Shown: positions 25,176-36,003 of the stretch, in pieces
Layout: each line of letters begins with the position of its first letter
Position numbering within the stretch: the stretch's first letter is position 1
DNA from: Lepas anatifera
Taxonomy: Eukaryota; Arthropoda; Thecostraca; Lepadidae
Assembly (NCBI GenBank): GCA_034440635.1
Contig: JAOTON010001946.1
Coordinates: 92,001 to 156,000 of the forward strand
Direction of reading: 5' to 3'
DNA: 64,000 nucleotides
Position numbers and translations under genes: made by a program
The notes under the pieces: model-generated
What the model saw: the letters and a program-made list of their open reading frames with translations, nothing else
The model's database searches: none
Told to the model about the DNA's origin: nothing

Positions 25176-25510
25176 ATGTGTAATTAGTAATGTGATTTTT
25201 CGATAAAATTAATAATTTTTAATATGCTATGGGGTTACTACCTCAACTAAACGCATGCTACTTCTCGAAAATTTGTTCATTGCACCGCTGTTTTACAACG
25301 TACTAATATTACACCGATATTTCATGCTCATGATCGCCGCTGAGATAAGATGTGTCCATACAAATGGTAAAGCCTGACCACTGAACTATATAAAGCATCA
25401 ATATCCCGAGACTAACTTAGCCGGTAAGATAGATGCAGGTATGTACGTACATACATACATACATTGATGGCACGGCAGACAGCCCATTCACGCGACCCAC
25501 CTTCGCGTTC
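25176..25510. other. Unassigned sequence
   Basis: AT-rich, with a short TACA run at 25440-25462 just before the 30-bp minisatellite. Nothing else recognised. Confidence 0.35.
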
Positions 25511-26012
25511 CAAAGGCCTGTCGGTTAGAGGGACGCTCTCCAAAGGCCTGTCGGTTAGAGGAACGCTCTCCAAAAGCCTCTCGGCTAGAGGAACACTCTC
25601 CAAAAGCCTCTCGGCTAGAGGAACGCTCTCCAAAAGCCTGTCGGTTAGAGGGACGCTCTCCAAAAGCCTGTCGGTTAGAGGAACGCTCTGCAAAGGCCTG
25701 TCAGTTAGAGGAACGCTCTCCAAAGGCCTGTCGGTTAGAGGAACGCTCTCCAAAACCCTGTCGGTTAGAGGAACACTCTCCAAAACACTGTCGGTTAGAG
25801 TGACGCTCTCCAAAGGCCTGTCGCTTCGAGGAACGCTCTCCAAAAGCCTGTCGGTTAGAGGGACGCTCTCCAAAGGCCTGTCGGTTAGAAGAACGCTCTC
25901 CAAAAGCATGTCGGTTAGAGGAACGCTCTCCAAAGGCCTGTCGGTTTGAGGAACGCTCTCCAAAGGCCTGCCGGCAAGAGGAACGCTCTCCAAAGACCTG
26001 TCGGTTAGAGGA
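25511..26012. repeat. 30-bp minisatellite, ~17 units
   Basis: Unit pattern GAACGCTCTCCAAAGGCCTG plus TCGGTTAGAG, exact 30-bp period with scattered substitutions (AAAAGCC, CGGCTAGAG). Because 30 is a multiple of three and the unit has few stops, long frames stay open on both strands (SLSVRGTLSKG on plus, ESVPLTDRPL on minus). I see no independent sign of coding. Confidence 0.9.
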
Positions 26013-27762
26013 AATGTCGACCATGTTCACTGGTCCGACGTCCAGGGTTCAGATGCTTCCAACTAGGAACTATCCGCCCAGTGACTTACCGAGGCGTCAA
26101 GCGTGTTCGGGTGGTAAGCCGAGCACCAATTTTCAGCTGGCTTTCGGCCTCAAAGGCAGCGGCTGGCCTCTGACTTGATTGGAGAAGTTCCGGCTTTCAT
26201 TGCCTTTTACGGACTAGCTAGGGGCAGCATAGGCTGTAACTAGTTCTCAAAGTTGGTATGTTGGAACGAATGTCTTCCTCTGCTTGGGTGGGAAAGGGGG
26301 GGGCAACTTTAGGGTTTCGATTGGTGGGATGCCGCCCCATAGGGGTATCCGTGATAACTGAAGGGCTGTTTTTAATAAATAAAATGTAGCCTATAACCTG
26401 TGAATTGAGCACGGAAAACAAGGTATTACAACAATTTGTATGCGTTTCATACTTCAAAGTTGTACCGATTACCTTTTCACATGTACTAAACCTTATCATG
26501 CCTAGCAATTTTAATGATGCCTCGAGCATTTTCTCCAGCTTTGTGAAGTTAGAAGACACGTTAGAACGAGATCTTGGGGATCGGAAATTATAGTGAGGGA
26601 CCCGGCAGTGGCGGATACAAGGGATATTATAGGGGCTCACGTCCCCTCACCCTCCGAAATGTGTTCACAATTATCGCAGAGGGCCCAATGAGGCCATAGG
26701 GTCCCGTTATGGCGATATAGGATTAAGTTGAAAAAAGGGGCCACAGGGATGCCATAACTTCTAGTTATGTGGGCCCAGCTGCGGTCACATGGCGATATTA
26801 TAATGGCAGAGGGTCCGGTTGTGGCCGCAAGGACCCGAAGTTGCCATAGGCAATCAAGACAGTGACCACAATGGTCTCCAGTTGACCAAAAGGCAGTCTG
26901 CGACAGCTGAAGGGACTCAATTCTGGATTGGTGGTATTCAGGGGCTCATTGGTGGGGCTTTCCAAATATTGGCGGGGCTCGAGCTCTACCAAATATAAGG
27001 AAAATAGTAACCCTGCGTTGGTATAGGCACTGTTCTGTTGAAGATCGAGAGGTACCTTTGGCCCAACAGAAACGATAACGGCTACAAAAACGGTTACGTA
27101 TCTCATTAGAGGGAGATTAAAGATACATTAAATCCCCTTTTTATGCTAGTAACGACGTTCACGTCGGTAGGGAAAGTTAACATTTCACCTTTAGAATATG
27201 TAAATAAACACATTTATTTTCTGGGATCATATTTTACATCAGCACGCTGGTTCACTCAGCCAGTGTAACTAGTAATATTCAGCAAAATCACATAAGTACG
27301 AATGACTCAATAATTTACAGGAAACTTAAATCACAAATAAGAAAAGTAGTGGTTCATTTTCTACGCTAAACTTTTTACCCATGAGTTCACAGAACGGTGT
27401 ATGTATACCAGACTCGAGGCACAACATCTACACAGACAAGAATAGATTACAGCTACTTCACTCCTACGCAGCTACAGAACAGCAGGGTGCACCATCTCTT
27501 TATCATCACTTTTTCAGCAACAACATAAAGTCGCTGCAATGCAAGTACATCACCACCTTGAGGCTTAACAAACACTAGTTTTGTAGGCTACGTTTCCCCA
27601 CGTAAGTGAAACCAAATGCAGTCACACAAACTTGTGCTGACCTAGGTTATGCTAATGACTAAACATTCGTTTGTGCAGCTTTGTTGAAAAAAAGATAGCG
27701 GACCTTTCTAAAGGCCGGACTGCCTCGAGTTCAGTGATCAATAATGTTGTGCACGAAGTCAT
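26013..27762. other. Unassigned, possible far 3' flank of the zinc-finger gene
   Basis: A hAT-like end, CAGTGGCGGATACAAGGG, lies at 26606 with no visible partner. On the minus strand AATAAA occurs at 27213-27218, downstream of the gene at 28884-30626. It could be a polyadenylation signal if the 3' UTR spans element D1, which is a guess. No gene is recognised. Confidence 0.35.
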
Positions 27763-27766
27763 TTAA

Positions 27767-28784
27767 CCCTCGCCCCACGGGGGCCATCGATGGCCCCCTA
27801 AGGTTTTTCAGGATAGCAGAAAACGACGAGGCGCAGCACCGCGGTTGAGGACTCTACCTCTCACTGCATCATTTTCCCATCATCCCTGAAATTTTTACCC
27901 CGGGTCACCCAAGGTCAGGTCACCAGACGAGGTCAACCAAGGTCACCTCACTTCACCTTTAGAGCTCTGTAAGAGCTACATTTCAAAGTCGATCGATTTG
28001 AAACTTTTTACACTTCATGACCCCTCCAGGGTCTACAAGGTGTATATCCGGGATTTTTCGATTTCGTGCCCTGAGGTCAGGTCACGAGGCGACCTCTCCC
28101 ATTGGAAAAGCATGGGGAAAAGCTATTTCATGATATAAAAGCCACAAAAATGATTGCAAATACTCAGACTGCTCAGAACAACGTTTTTGGGCACCCTTTC
28201 ACGGATCCCAGGGGTCATATTTGCCCTTTGACTTTTCTAAGGTCATCCAAGGTCACCAGAGGTCAAAAACAATATTTTGACAATAACTTTTGACCTAATT
28301 GAGCTAGAGCGGTGAAACAAACACCATCGTGTTTGTCTTGTCACTGGCTTTCATTTGATATACGGCAAGGTCACTTTTTGACCTTTCGTGACCTCAGGTC
28401 ATATTAGGTCACGAGGTGACCTCTGGCGGTCAAACCACCGGCGGGAGGTCTTTACGTTCCACATAGCGGAAAAAGTACGGGCAATTTGCTATCAAATGTA
28501 CTTTACCAGGCCTCAATAGCTCTAATGACATAAGAGTTATGCCCAGTTTGCTTAATCATTGCATATTTGAGTGAAAATAGCCGATCTTGACCTAATTTGA
28601 CCTCTGGAGGTCAAACCATTGACCTGAGCACTAAAACAGGCGAAGTAATTTCTTACTGAATTCACGCGAGCTTTCTATTGCACTTCGCAGATTTGCGCTA
28701 ACGCCCATATTTTCGGAGTTAGAGGGGGGCCATCGATGGCCCCCGGTGGGGCGAAGGTGGCGCCGGACCCCGGTGGGGCGCGGG
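27767..28784. mobile_element. D-family MITE, copy D1 (1018 bp)
   Basis: TTAA flanks lie at 27763-27766 and 28785-28788. Ends CCCTCGCCCCAC and, inverted, CCCGCGCCCCACC. Both ends carry the same perfect 20-bp palindrome, GGGGGCCATCGATGGCCCCC (27779-27798 and 28725-28744). The interior is rich in AGGTCA/TGACCT. It ends only about 95 bp downstream of the zinc-finger gene's stop codon. Confidence 0.9.
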
Positions 28785-28883
28785 TTAAACAGCATTTAGC
28801 AGCGGTGAATGTCTATCAGCGTAACCCAGCTAGGTTCGGGCCTAGCCAGTCTAGGTTAAACAGCCACCGACGCAAGTGGTTTC

Positions 28884-30626
28884 TCAAATGTACGAGACCA
28901 CGGTGGTAGTAGTGGTGGTGACACTTTTTCCACCACGAGGACGCGATTGCGACCGACCACGGCATCCACCCCTTCCACCACCTCCGCGAGGCATACCTCG
29001 CCCTTGCGCCCCGCTACTGGAGGCTGCAGTGTCCTGGTCTTGCTGCTGCGGCAGAGGCACTTCAGCCTCGCGGCGCTTTGCTACCAGACGTCGGCGCGCG
29101 CGCTGCTCCTCCGCGTTCAACTTGTCTACGTACTCCTCCACCGCGTCGTCGACGACGAGCGCACGCACAAAGGTACCGACAGTAGCGCGACAGAGCGGGC
29201 AGCGCTCCGCCTCGCGCAGCGCCAGCCTCACGCACGACTCGCAGAAGGTGTGAGAACATCCGAGAGTGGTGGCTTTGACGAACAGCTCCTGACAGATGGT
29301 GCAGACCAGGCTGCGCGGTGGCGCCTGTGGCGCCGTCGGCAGCACACCTGTGCGTGGCACCGCACCCTTGTTGCTGCGGTCTCCAGTTGTTGCACTCTTT
29401 TCTACAGCCTTGCTATTCTGTTTTCTGACATTTGAAGTTTTAAAGCCTGCCTTGTCGTTGTCGACCCCGCTTTTGGTACCGTCAGTTGGCTCCTTGGGGT
29501 TGTATGATTTTCGAACGTACTCAGTCACCATGTCTGCACTCAAATTCAGCATTTCAAACAGTTTGAGGACTGCTTTGTTGTGTGCCCCCTGAGATACGCC
29601 ATGCTCTCGCTGACAAGAAGAATCAGTGCACTTGCTCTTCACATAATTGAAGCAAGTATGAAGATTTTGACAATTCTTCTTGGTGCATACATCCATGTTG
29701 TACGCAAAACAAACTTTTGGCACTCTTTTTGGGACGCGATGTGTTTCCAAATCCTTATGCTTCAGCTTCTCTGCAAGCTGTTGCAGGATTTTCGGATGCT
29801 GATTTTCATGCAGCCACCCATGCTCTCTCAAGACCTTGGCATTGTGATCTGTGGTTAGCTGATGAGGTTTCTTACAGTTGTCCTGATGGGTGCAGCGGCC
29901 GCAAACAAAATGGTAGCACAGATGCAGCCGTTTACATCCAGTATCGGAACAGCCCATTTTGCCAAAGGCAAAACATATTTCCGGCAGTTTGTGTTCTTTT
30001 GGGACTTGAGGCCCGTTCGATTCCTTGGGTTTGAGCTTCTCCCCAAGCTGGCGCAGGATTTTTGGATGCTGATTTTCATGCAGCCATCCGTGCGATTTCA
30101 GGACCTTGACATTGTGATCCGTGTTTAACTGGTGAGGTTTCTTGCATTTCTCCTGATAGGTGCAATCGCCGCGAACAAAATGGAAGCAAATATGCAGCCG
30201 TTTACATCCACTATCCGAACAGCCCACTCTGCCAAAGGCAAGGCATATGTCAGGCAGTTTCTGTTCCTTTGAGGCCTGAGGTACGTTTGATTCCTTGGGT
30301 TTGAGCTTTTCCGCAAGCTGGCGCAGGATTTTCGGATGCTGATTTTCATGCAGCCATCCGTGCGATTTCAGGACCTTGATATTGTGATCCGTGTTCAGAA
30401 GATGGGTTTTGGTACACTTGTCTTGATAACGACATTCTCCCCGAGCAAAATAGTAGCAGATATGCAGGCGTTGGCATTTTGTATCAGGGCAGCTAGATTT
30501 GTTGAATTCCCGACACAATTCTGGTAGCTTTTGTTCCTCCTGTGAGACAGCTAACTCGGCGGCTAACTCACTGAGATTTTGTTTCCCTATTAATTGCCCC
30601 AGCAGCTTAACCGATGCCCTATCCAT
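28884..30626 (-). CDS. Multi-CCCH and RING zinc-finger protein (probable E3 ubiquitin ligase)
   Basis: The 580-residue product has four modules of paired CCCH fingers: starting at residues 38, 128 and 218 (90-residue period) and at 306. Module 1 has C38-x7-C46-x4-C51-x3-H55, then C57-x7-C65-x5-C71-x3-H75, followed by a DHNIKVLKSHGWLHENQ-type linker. This pairing and linker resemble the N-terminal RNA-binding region of ZAP/PARP12. A C3HC4 RING follows (C442, C445, C457, H459, C462, C465, C476, C479), closest in feel to RNF8/CHFR, then a basic helix and an RGG/SR tail (541-568). No PARP domain. I infer an RNA-binding E3 ligase, probably cytoplasmic, perhaps in RNA surveillance or antiviral defence. 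The start at 30626 is chosen because a 3' splice site lies 14 bases upstream, although the frame is open to 30773. The terminal codons read TTTTTVVSYI, then stop. Confidence 0.85.
   Translation of the reverse strand: MDRASVKLLGQLIGKQNLSELAAELAVSQEEQKLPELCREFNKSSCPDTKCQRLHICYYFARGECRYQDKCTKTHLLNTDHNIKVLKSHGWLHENQHPKILRQLAEKLKPKESNVPQASKEQKLPDICLAFGRVGCSDSGCKRLHICFHFVRGDCTYQEKCKKPHQLNTDHNVKVLKSHGWLHENQHPKILRQLGEKLKPKESNGPQVPKEHKLPEICFAFGKMGCSDTGCKRLHLCYHFVCGRCTHQDNCKKPHQLTTDHNAKVLREHGWLHENQHPKILQQLAEKLKHKDLETHRVPKRVPKVCFAYNMDVCTKKNCQNLHTCFNYVKSKCTDSSCQREHGVSQGAHNKAVLKLFEMLNLSADMVTEYVRKSYNPKEPTDGTKSGVDNDKAGFKTSNVRKQNSKAVEKSATTGDRSNKGAVPRTGVLPTAPQAPPRSLVCTICQELFVKATTLGCSHTFCESCVRLALREAERCPLCRATVGTFVRALVVDDAVEEYVDKLNAEEQRARRRLVAKRREAEVPLPQQQDQDTAASSSGAQGRGMPRGGGGRGGCRGRSQSRPRGGKSVTTTTTTVVSYI
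29756..30530 (-). repeat. Three ~270-bp in-frame coding repeats
   Basis: The segment carrying GGATGCTGATTTTCATGCAG recurs about every 270 bp (29796, 30065, 30335). It encodes the linker and paired CCCH modules 1-3. DNA identity is high between units, suggesting recent internal duplication. Module 4 is far more diverged. Confidence 0.8.
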
Positions 30627-30660
30627 TCTTTGATGCCTACCTGTGGAAAGAAAAAGCGCA
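30627..30660 (-). other. 3' splice site and short 5' UTR of the zinc-finger gene
   Basis: On the minus strand the sequence reads TTTTTCTTTCCACAG, then GTAGGCATCAAAGA, then ATG. A pyrimidine tract with CAG directly before the ATG region marks an acceptor (exon begins at 30640). The upstream non-coding exon and promoter are not identified and would lie to the right. Confidence 0.65.
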
Positions 30661-30842
30661 ACGATTACTTCATGGCTAAGACGCAGAACGGCTATATAAA
30701 TAAATAAACCAATACATTTAGTGGCAGGCACAAGGGGGCTAGGGGCTCCAAGCTCCCAAAATGTCAGAGGCACAAGGTTAGTGCATAGCCGGATGCTATT
30801 CTGAGGCGATGACGAGGGAATCTCGAACCCCTAGTGTGCATT
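30661..30842. other. Probable intron start region
   Basis: Open frame on the minus strand continues here without homology. It is best read as intron sequence of the gene at 28884-30626. A GGGGGCTAGGGGCTCC patch is the only feature. Confidence 0.4.
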
Positions 30843-30849
30843 TATATAT

Positions 30850-30911
<62 letters not shown>
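30843..30911. repeat. (TA)n microsatellite
   Basis: Perfect TA array. Confidence 0.95.
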
Positions 30912-30913
<2 letters not shown>

Positions 30914-31420
30914 TTTTAGACAAGAACAATTAAAACTGTTAGATGAGTCACATTTTGAGAGCTTCTTTTGATGTTTTTCTATTTTTCGTATCAGGAGTCT
31001 TATATCAGGTAGTGTTTCGTAAATCAATGATCCAAAATTCATGCAATTCCGACTAGTTTCAACTGTATTGAAACAAATATTTTCAAGGACTGTACGTCAT
31101 TGCTCACAGTTCAAATAGTTATATTTGAAAATTAGATGTGATTAGAATGAGCTAAAAAAAATAGGACACTTCCATGAGGCAATAGCAAACGTTAACAAGT
31201 CACAATGGAATTATACAACAAGAATGCTTTAAACAATCATTGACTCAATAGGTACAAGTCATTTTAAATCGGACATTTCATAGAAGAGACTGTTTTACTC
31301 CGCTATACATGAAGCGTTTTGAGCAGATTACCAACACAATTAACATTGACGATGCATAAGTACAATAAAAATCACAGTATACATTTCTTGCAAAATCAAA
31401 TACAATGCGGTACAATCAAT
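30912..31420. other. Unassigned AT-rich sequence
   Basis: Nothing recognised. It may include the 3' tail of the Penelope-like fragment, which reads on the minus strand and ends near 31421. Confidence 0.35.
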
Positions 31421-32002
31421 TTACCCCCCCTCCCACAATGTGAGTGCTTGATGCGTGTTGATCTGCATGTTTAGTGATGACTTATGTTCGTGTATGTGGA
31501 GTGCCTCGAGAACTGCTAATTTGCGTGTGTCGTCTGTGGATGTGATAATGCATGTGTTCTGGACTACTATTTTGCGTATTAGCTCAGTGTTGTGTTCATC
31601 GTGCATGTGTTGTTTGAGTGCTCCCTGTTGTAGATGCAGTGAGCCGTCGAGACAGAGTCGTTGTTGTGACGCCAATGTAGTAATCTGCTTGAGGTCTGCA
31701 ACCCTCAAGTGGGCATGTGAATTTATATACTACATTGGTGCACTTCAACGGCTTTGCCTCGATTGGCTTGTTGGACATGACAAGGTTGCGTGTCTTTTTT
31801 GTCGCGTAGTAGATTGGGAATTCTAGACGTTCGCCTTCGAAACATTTTATGCTTCGGCGTACCATGTTCTGTAGAACTCTCTCGTCATTTTTGTATGCGT
31901 CGCTCATGCGGGTCCTATAGAAGATGTGGTGTGATGTCTTACTAGTGGGTTTTGCTGTTTCTGTGCAAAACCCACAAAACTCACTTGAACCTGCGACTCG
32001 CA
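31421..32002 (-). pseudogene. Penelope-like retroelement, C-terminal GIY-YIG fragment
   Basis: A minus-strand frame reads MRVAGSSEFCGFCTETAKP, a basic stretch, then CTNVVYKFTCPLEGC and YYIGVTTTTLSRRLT (about 31645-31740). A frame change near 31650 leads into QQGALKQHMHDEHN and TRKLAVLEALHIHEHK. The VYK-x-C / YYIG / R spacing matches the GIY-YIG endonuclease domain that follows the reverse transcriptase in Penelope-like elements. The reverse transcriptase is absent. The 5' side is cut at 32003 by a TTAA MITE. It is non-functional. Confidence 0.7.
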
Positions 32003-32006
32003 TTAA

Positions 32007-32454
32007 AGGGAATGTGGCACCTTCACAACGTGATTTTAACTGAGATAGCCAAGTTGTAAAGCAGGTCGGAAAACCCGGTACTCCATATTTCATTTGTCTA
32101 AGAACTCGATATTTCCGTAGAAAAAAGCTAAAACCTACCTGACACCAGCCCCCTCAGCCCCCGTCGCCGGCGGCCATTGTTGTGAGCTACTGGTGTGACG
32201 ACATATGCTGACGTCACGATGGGCATCAGCCAATCGAAGCCCTTGAAGCGTTCCAAGTATGGTAGTGGTTGCCAGATCGTGACATCATCCACAGGCTGAT
32301 ATTTATATCTTTTTCTGGAGGAGTATTTTTTAAAAACCAAATATTGAGCTTATTGTACCTTTTTCAGAGAAATCATGAGTGGTTTCATTATTTTGACTAA
32401 AAGTACGCCTAATAACACTAAATTCCAGGATTCGACCAAGGTGCCACATTCCCT
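32007..32454. mobile_element. 448-bp TTAA MITE
   Basis: Ends AGGGAATGTGGCACCTT and its exact inverse AAGGTGCCACATTCCCT, flanked by TTAA at 32003-32006 and 32455-32458. Inserted at the edge of the Penelope fragment, where it extends that open frame artificially by 30 codons. Confidence 0.85.
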
Positions 32455-32479
32455 TTAAAGTGCATGCACATTGTACATT

Positions 32480-33060
32480 GAACAAGGCTTGCGCGCGGTC
32501 GCACAAACTCGCCGGTATTGTAGACCGAGTGGTGATGTCGCCACATTATATGATGAGGATTTTATGTCAGTCACCTCCCTTGCAGGTCAAGTCCAAGTAA
32601 AAAGTTACAGGTCAAGGTTAAATCACCATTTCAAGGTCATTGACCTAGTGCCTTCGGTCGGACAACGTCACTAAATATGACGTATATTACGTTATGACAT
32701 CATAGGCTAGGTCACCCAATCTTGATCTCAAGGTCGCAGGTTCAAGTCAAAGGTCACAGGTCAAGGTCAAACCTGATTCCCGCCCAACGGTTGCCATATT
32801 GCTAGTTGCAGTATACGTTATAGGCAAAATGTAATATTTTGACGTCAAAGGTCAATGGCCTTGAACGGCCTTCACCTAAAAAGTTTCAGAGAACATTGAC
32901 TCAGACCTTTACTCAGTTACTTTAGGTCACTTTCTCACCATATCAGGCTCCTCATCGCATAATAACGGCATTTCCCAATGGCTACCCTGCACAGACAGAA
33001 TTTGACCTATATGGCTCCGTTTTACCTTGAATATATTGACCTAGGTCTATGAAAATCGGG
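32480..33060. mobile_element. C-family MITE fragment, copy C4
   Basis: Matches the C1/C3 interior from the CGGTCGCACAAACT region through CCCGCCCAACGGTTGCCATA to TTGACCTAGGTCTATGAAAA. Both termini are missing. Contains the inverted pair at 32634-32646 and a one-mismatch copy at 32849-32861. Confidence 0.7.
32634..32646. promoter_or_regulatory. Perfect IR1 (PAL1-type) in C4
   Basis: AGGTCATTGACCT, perfect inverted AGGTCA repeat with one-base spacing. Confidence 0.5.
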
Positions 33061-33491
33061 TTAAGGGTAGAATACCCTGGCCTCCACAAACACCCAAACT
33101 TTCATTTTCCTAGACCTCTTGGGTTTTGCACTGGCAATGTCACTGATGCCAAGTAGGCTGAAACAAAGACGACACACAGACATGCTGGATCTCAAAATTC
33201 TGGTCTGATACGGCATTTCTGCTGCCAGACTCGTGTTCAGCGCCATACATTACTCTAAAAACGGCCTATTTTGTATTGGATCCATGATAAAAGTTACATT
33301 TTGTTGACCAGTGCTATTGAATCCTGATCAATGATATTTTCGTAAAGTCTTTACCCTATTACCGAGAGAAACAGCGATTTGTGTTAGAACATATTGTGGT
33401 AACTATACGATAATAGTAAGGTTCGCTATATGTTAATGCCCTCTCCCCCAAAAAGATTACGATATTTTAGAATGACCAACCAACCGGGCGG

Positions 33492-33492
<1 letters not shown>
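33061..33492. other. Unassigned sequence
   Basis: Between C4 and the GA array. Nothing recognised. Confidence 0.35.
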
Positions 33493-33820
<328 letters not shown>

Positions 33821-34715
33821 CAAGCACACAGGAGGGGAGCCTCGGAGGACCCCACCTACTTTTTCTAGGTGACGGGAGAACCCTTCGTGGCCAAAACATG
33901 TTATATCGCTACTTTTGAAAATATTCAATGGCACGTCGATTGGTCAAATAACCTTGAAAATCGGCCCCAATTTTGTAATTACAGGCCTTCAAAGTTAAAC
34001 CCTTTTTTTGAGATCGCTGCAATCGCGCGGTTGCACCAGTTTGCGTGCATCAAAGACAAACTGGCAACGTTATAGCGCCATATAAAACAAGATTATATGT
34101 TAATTTCACCCCTCATGAAGGTCAAGGTCACATTTCAAGGCCATACCAGCATTCTCAGCCATTGGTCCGGTGATTCCGGTCGCATGGAGTTACCCAGTAT
34201 GACGTATACCATTCTACGTCATAGTTAAGATAAATCAATGTAAAGGTCAAGGTCACAGGTCAAATTAAAATGTCATGGGTAAAGGTCAATGCTCATTTCC
34301 CGTCCAACGGTTGCTATGGTGCTAGTCATGGTGTAAATAAGGGGGAATGTGTCATATTGTGACGTCATATGTCAATGACCTTGAATGACCTTAACCCCAA
34401 AAAGTAGGTTTAAGACTCTGGGGACGTTCACACTATGACCTTGCTCTGTTTTTAGTGCATTCTGGACTTCTTTGTGCTTAATAACAGCATCTCCGGATGA
34501 TTATCCAGCACGGCTAATACTTGAACTTTATGGCCTCGTTTGAACTTGATGACACTGACCTAGGTCAATTAAGGTCAGTCATAATATAGATTTCAATAGT
34601 TCCCACCCAGTCCCCAACCGGAGTTTTTTAAGCCTCCCAGTTTCCGAGAGCTCAGGGGGCCTACCAGTTCCCCCTCCAGTGCCCGTAAGTGTCGGACGCC
34701 TCTCCAGTGCGGGTG
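33821..34715. mobile_element. C-family MITE, copy C3 (895 bp)
   Basis: TTAA flanks lie at 33817-33820 and 34716-34719. Same orientation and landmarks as C1 without the nested insert, which defines the C1 insertion point. The inverted AGGTCA pair is degraded here (ATGTCAATGACCT near 34370). Confidence 0.8.
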
Positions 34716-34719
34716 TTAA

Positions 34720-36003
34720 GGAATGGGACATTGATTACAATTTATTGTTTTAAATACATCCTTACCCTCATTGCCGACCAATTCCACCATTGACACATTT
34801 TTCATGACCAGAGACGTTTGATAGTTGCAGCGACGGCGGGCCGCACTGGCGAACGAACCTCACAAAAGTGGGGATCGCGACGTTTGGGAGCTCAGATCTC
34901 GCTTTCTGTTAAAGTCTCTATTCTTTTTATTACTGAATCTTATAGAGAAAAGTATAAAGAGTAATGTGAGCCTCAAGAAGTTTAAAATAATTCATAAGAA
35001 AATAGTTTTTATAGATTTTGAAAAAATTGAAGAATGTATAATATATTCAAAATTTAATCTTCTTTAAATTATATTCTTAATGATCCATAATTCGTAATTT
35101 GTCCTTAAGATACCTAGATCAAGATTTTATAGCATTTGTACAAGTATACAGGTAAAATTTCGTCTTTAAAAAAGACATGCAAGTGATGATGGTCAAAATG
35201 CCTCAGGCTACAATTTTCGAGCCTTAAGTCAAGGAGGAAAATGAATGCGAAAATCGTCATCAGCTCCATCAATAGCCCCCTGACAAAAATAAACCGAAAT
35301 CTGCGACATGAGGGTGTTATCGACTTGTCGATTTGTCGTGGAATGTCCCTACTACCAAAATTTAGAGAAGTCCATAAAAACCAGGATTATTGAATTGTGC
35401 TGGAAAACTCCATGTGAAAAGTGAATGAAAAGGTGGTAAAATAGAGATAGAGACGATAGAAAGTCTAAAGGACTCGCTATCCACATCAGGACCCTCTGGT
35501 CAGCTGGGCCTCCTACAGAGGCATGGCCATAAAGGCTATTGGGACGACGGTCCCCTGAAGGCCTCTTCCAGGACGCACTATTCCTTGTGGCCCGCCGTGG
35601 AGCCCCATGTCAGACAAGGTACTCTCAGCCCTTCCCAGCACTTCATTATTTGACAAACGGATCTTTTGACCATCGGAAGTCTCTGAAGAAGAGGATTGTC
35701 TGAACCTGTGGGCTAAAACGGTCCCTACCAGCCACGATGGCCTCCTCACTTAAAGGGACCTAGCTGTTTAGACAAGGCCTTGACGGCTATAGCTGGCCCT
35801 ACGACTCCCAGTGGGCCCTGCGGCCCAAATAGCCCTGCAAGCCATAGTGGTTTTATCAGTCAAGGAGGGCCCGTGACCAGAGAGGGCTCTTCTGTCAACA
35901 GAGGGCCTTGACAAGTGTCAGTGGTTCAGAGGACCCTCAGGGTTCCGAGGGCTGGGGACCAATTGCTGTAGAACATTTTATTTTTCATACTGTGTATCAT
36001 AAA
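34720..36003. other. Unassigned, with coding-like remnant and degenerate GGCCC repeats
   Basis: 35187-35365 is a diverged relative of 7186-7400 (ATGGTCAA start, CCCCCTGACAAAAA, GTCGATTTGT). 35500-35960 holds imperfect repeats around GGGCCCT. No gene is called. Confidence 0.4.

Noticed and set aside
25511..26012. CRISPR array
   Set aside because: The 30-bp units are directly adjacent with no spacers, and the genome is eukaryotic.
28876..30527. Plus-strand open frames opposite the zinc-finger gene
   Set aside because: They are antisense shadows of the CCCH/RING coding sequence with no motif of their own.
28884..30626. Makorin identity
   Set aside because: Makorins have a C-terminal CCCH after the RING and a different RING spacing. 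Here the paired fingers repeat four times before an RNF8-like RING.
30627..30773. Upstream 49-codon extension of the zinc-finger protein
   Set aside because: A clear 3' splice site lies 14 bases before the ATG at 30626, and the upstream residues show no similarity to CCCH proteins. It is read as intron.
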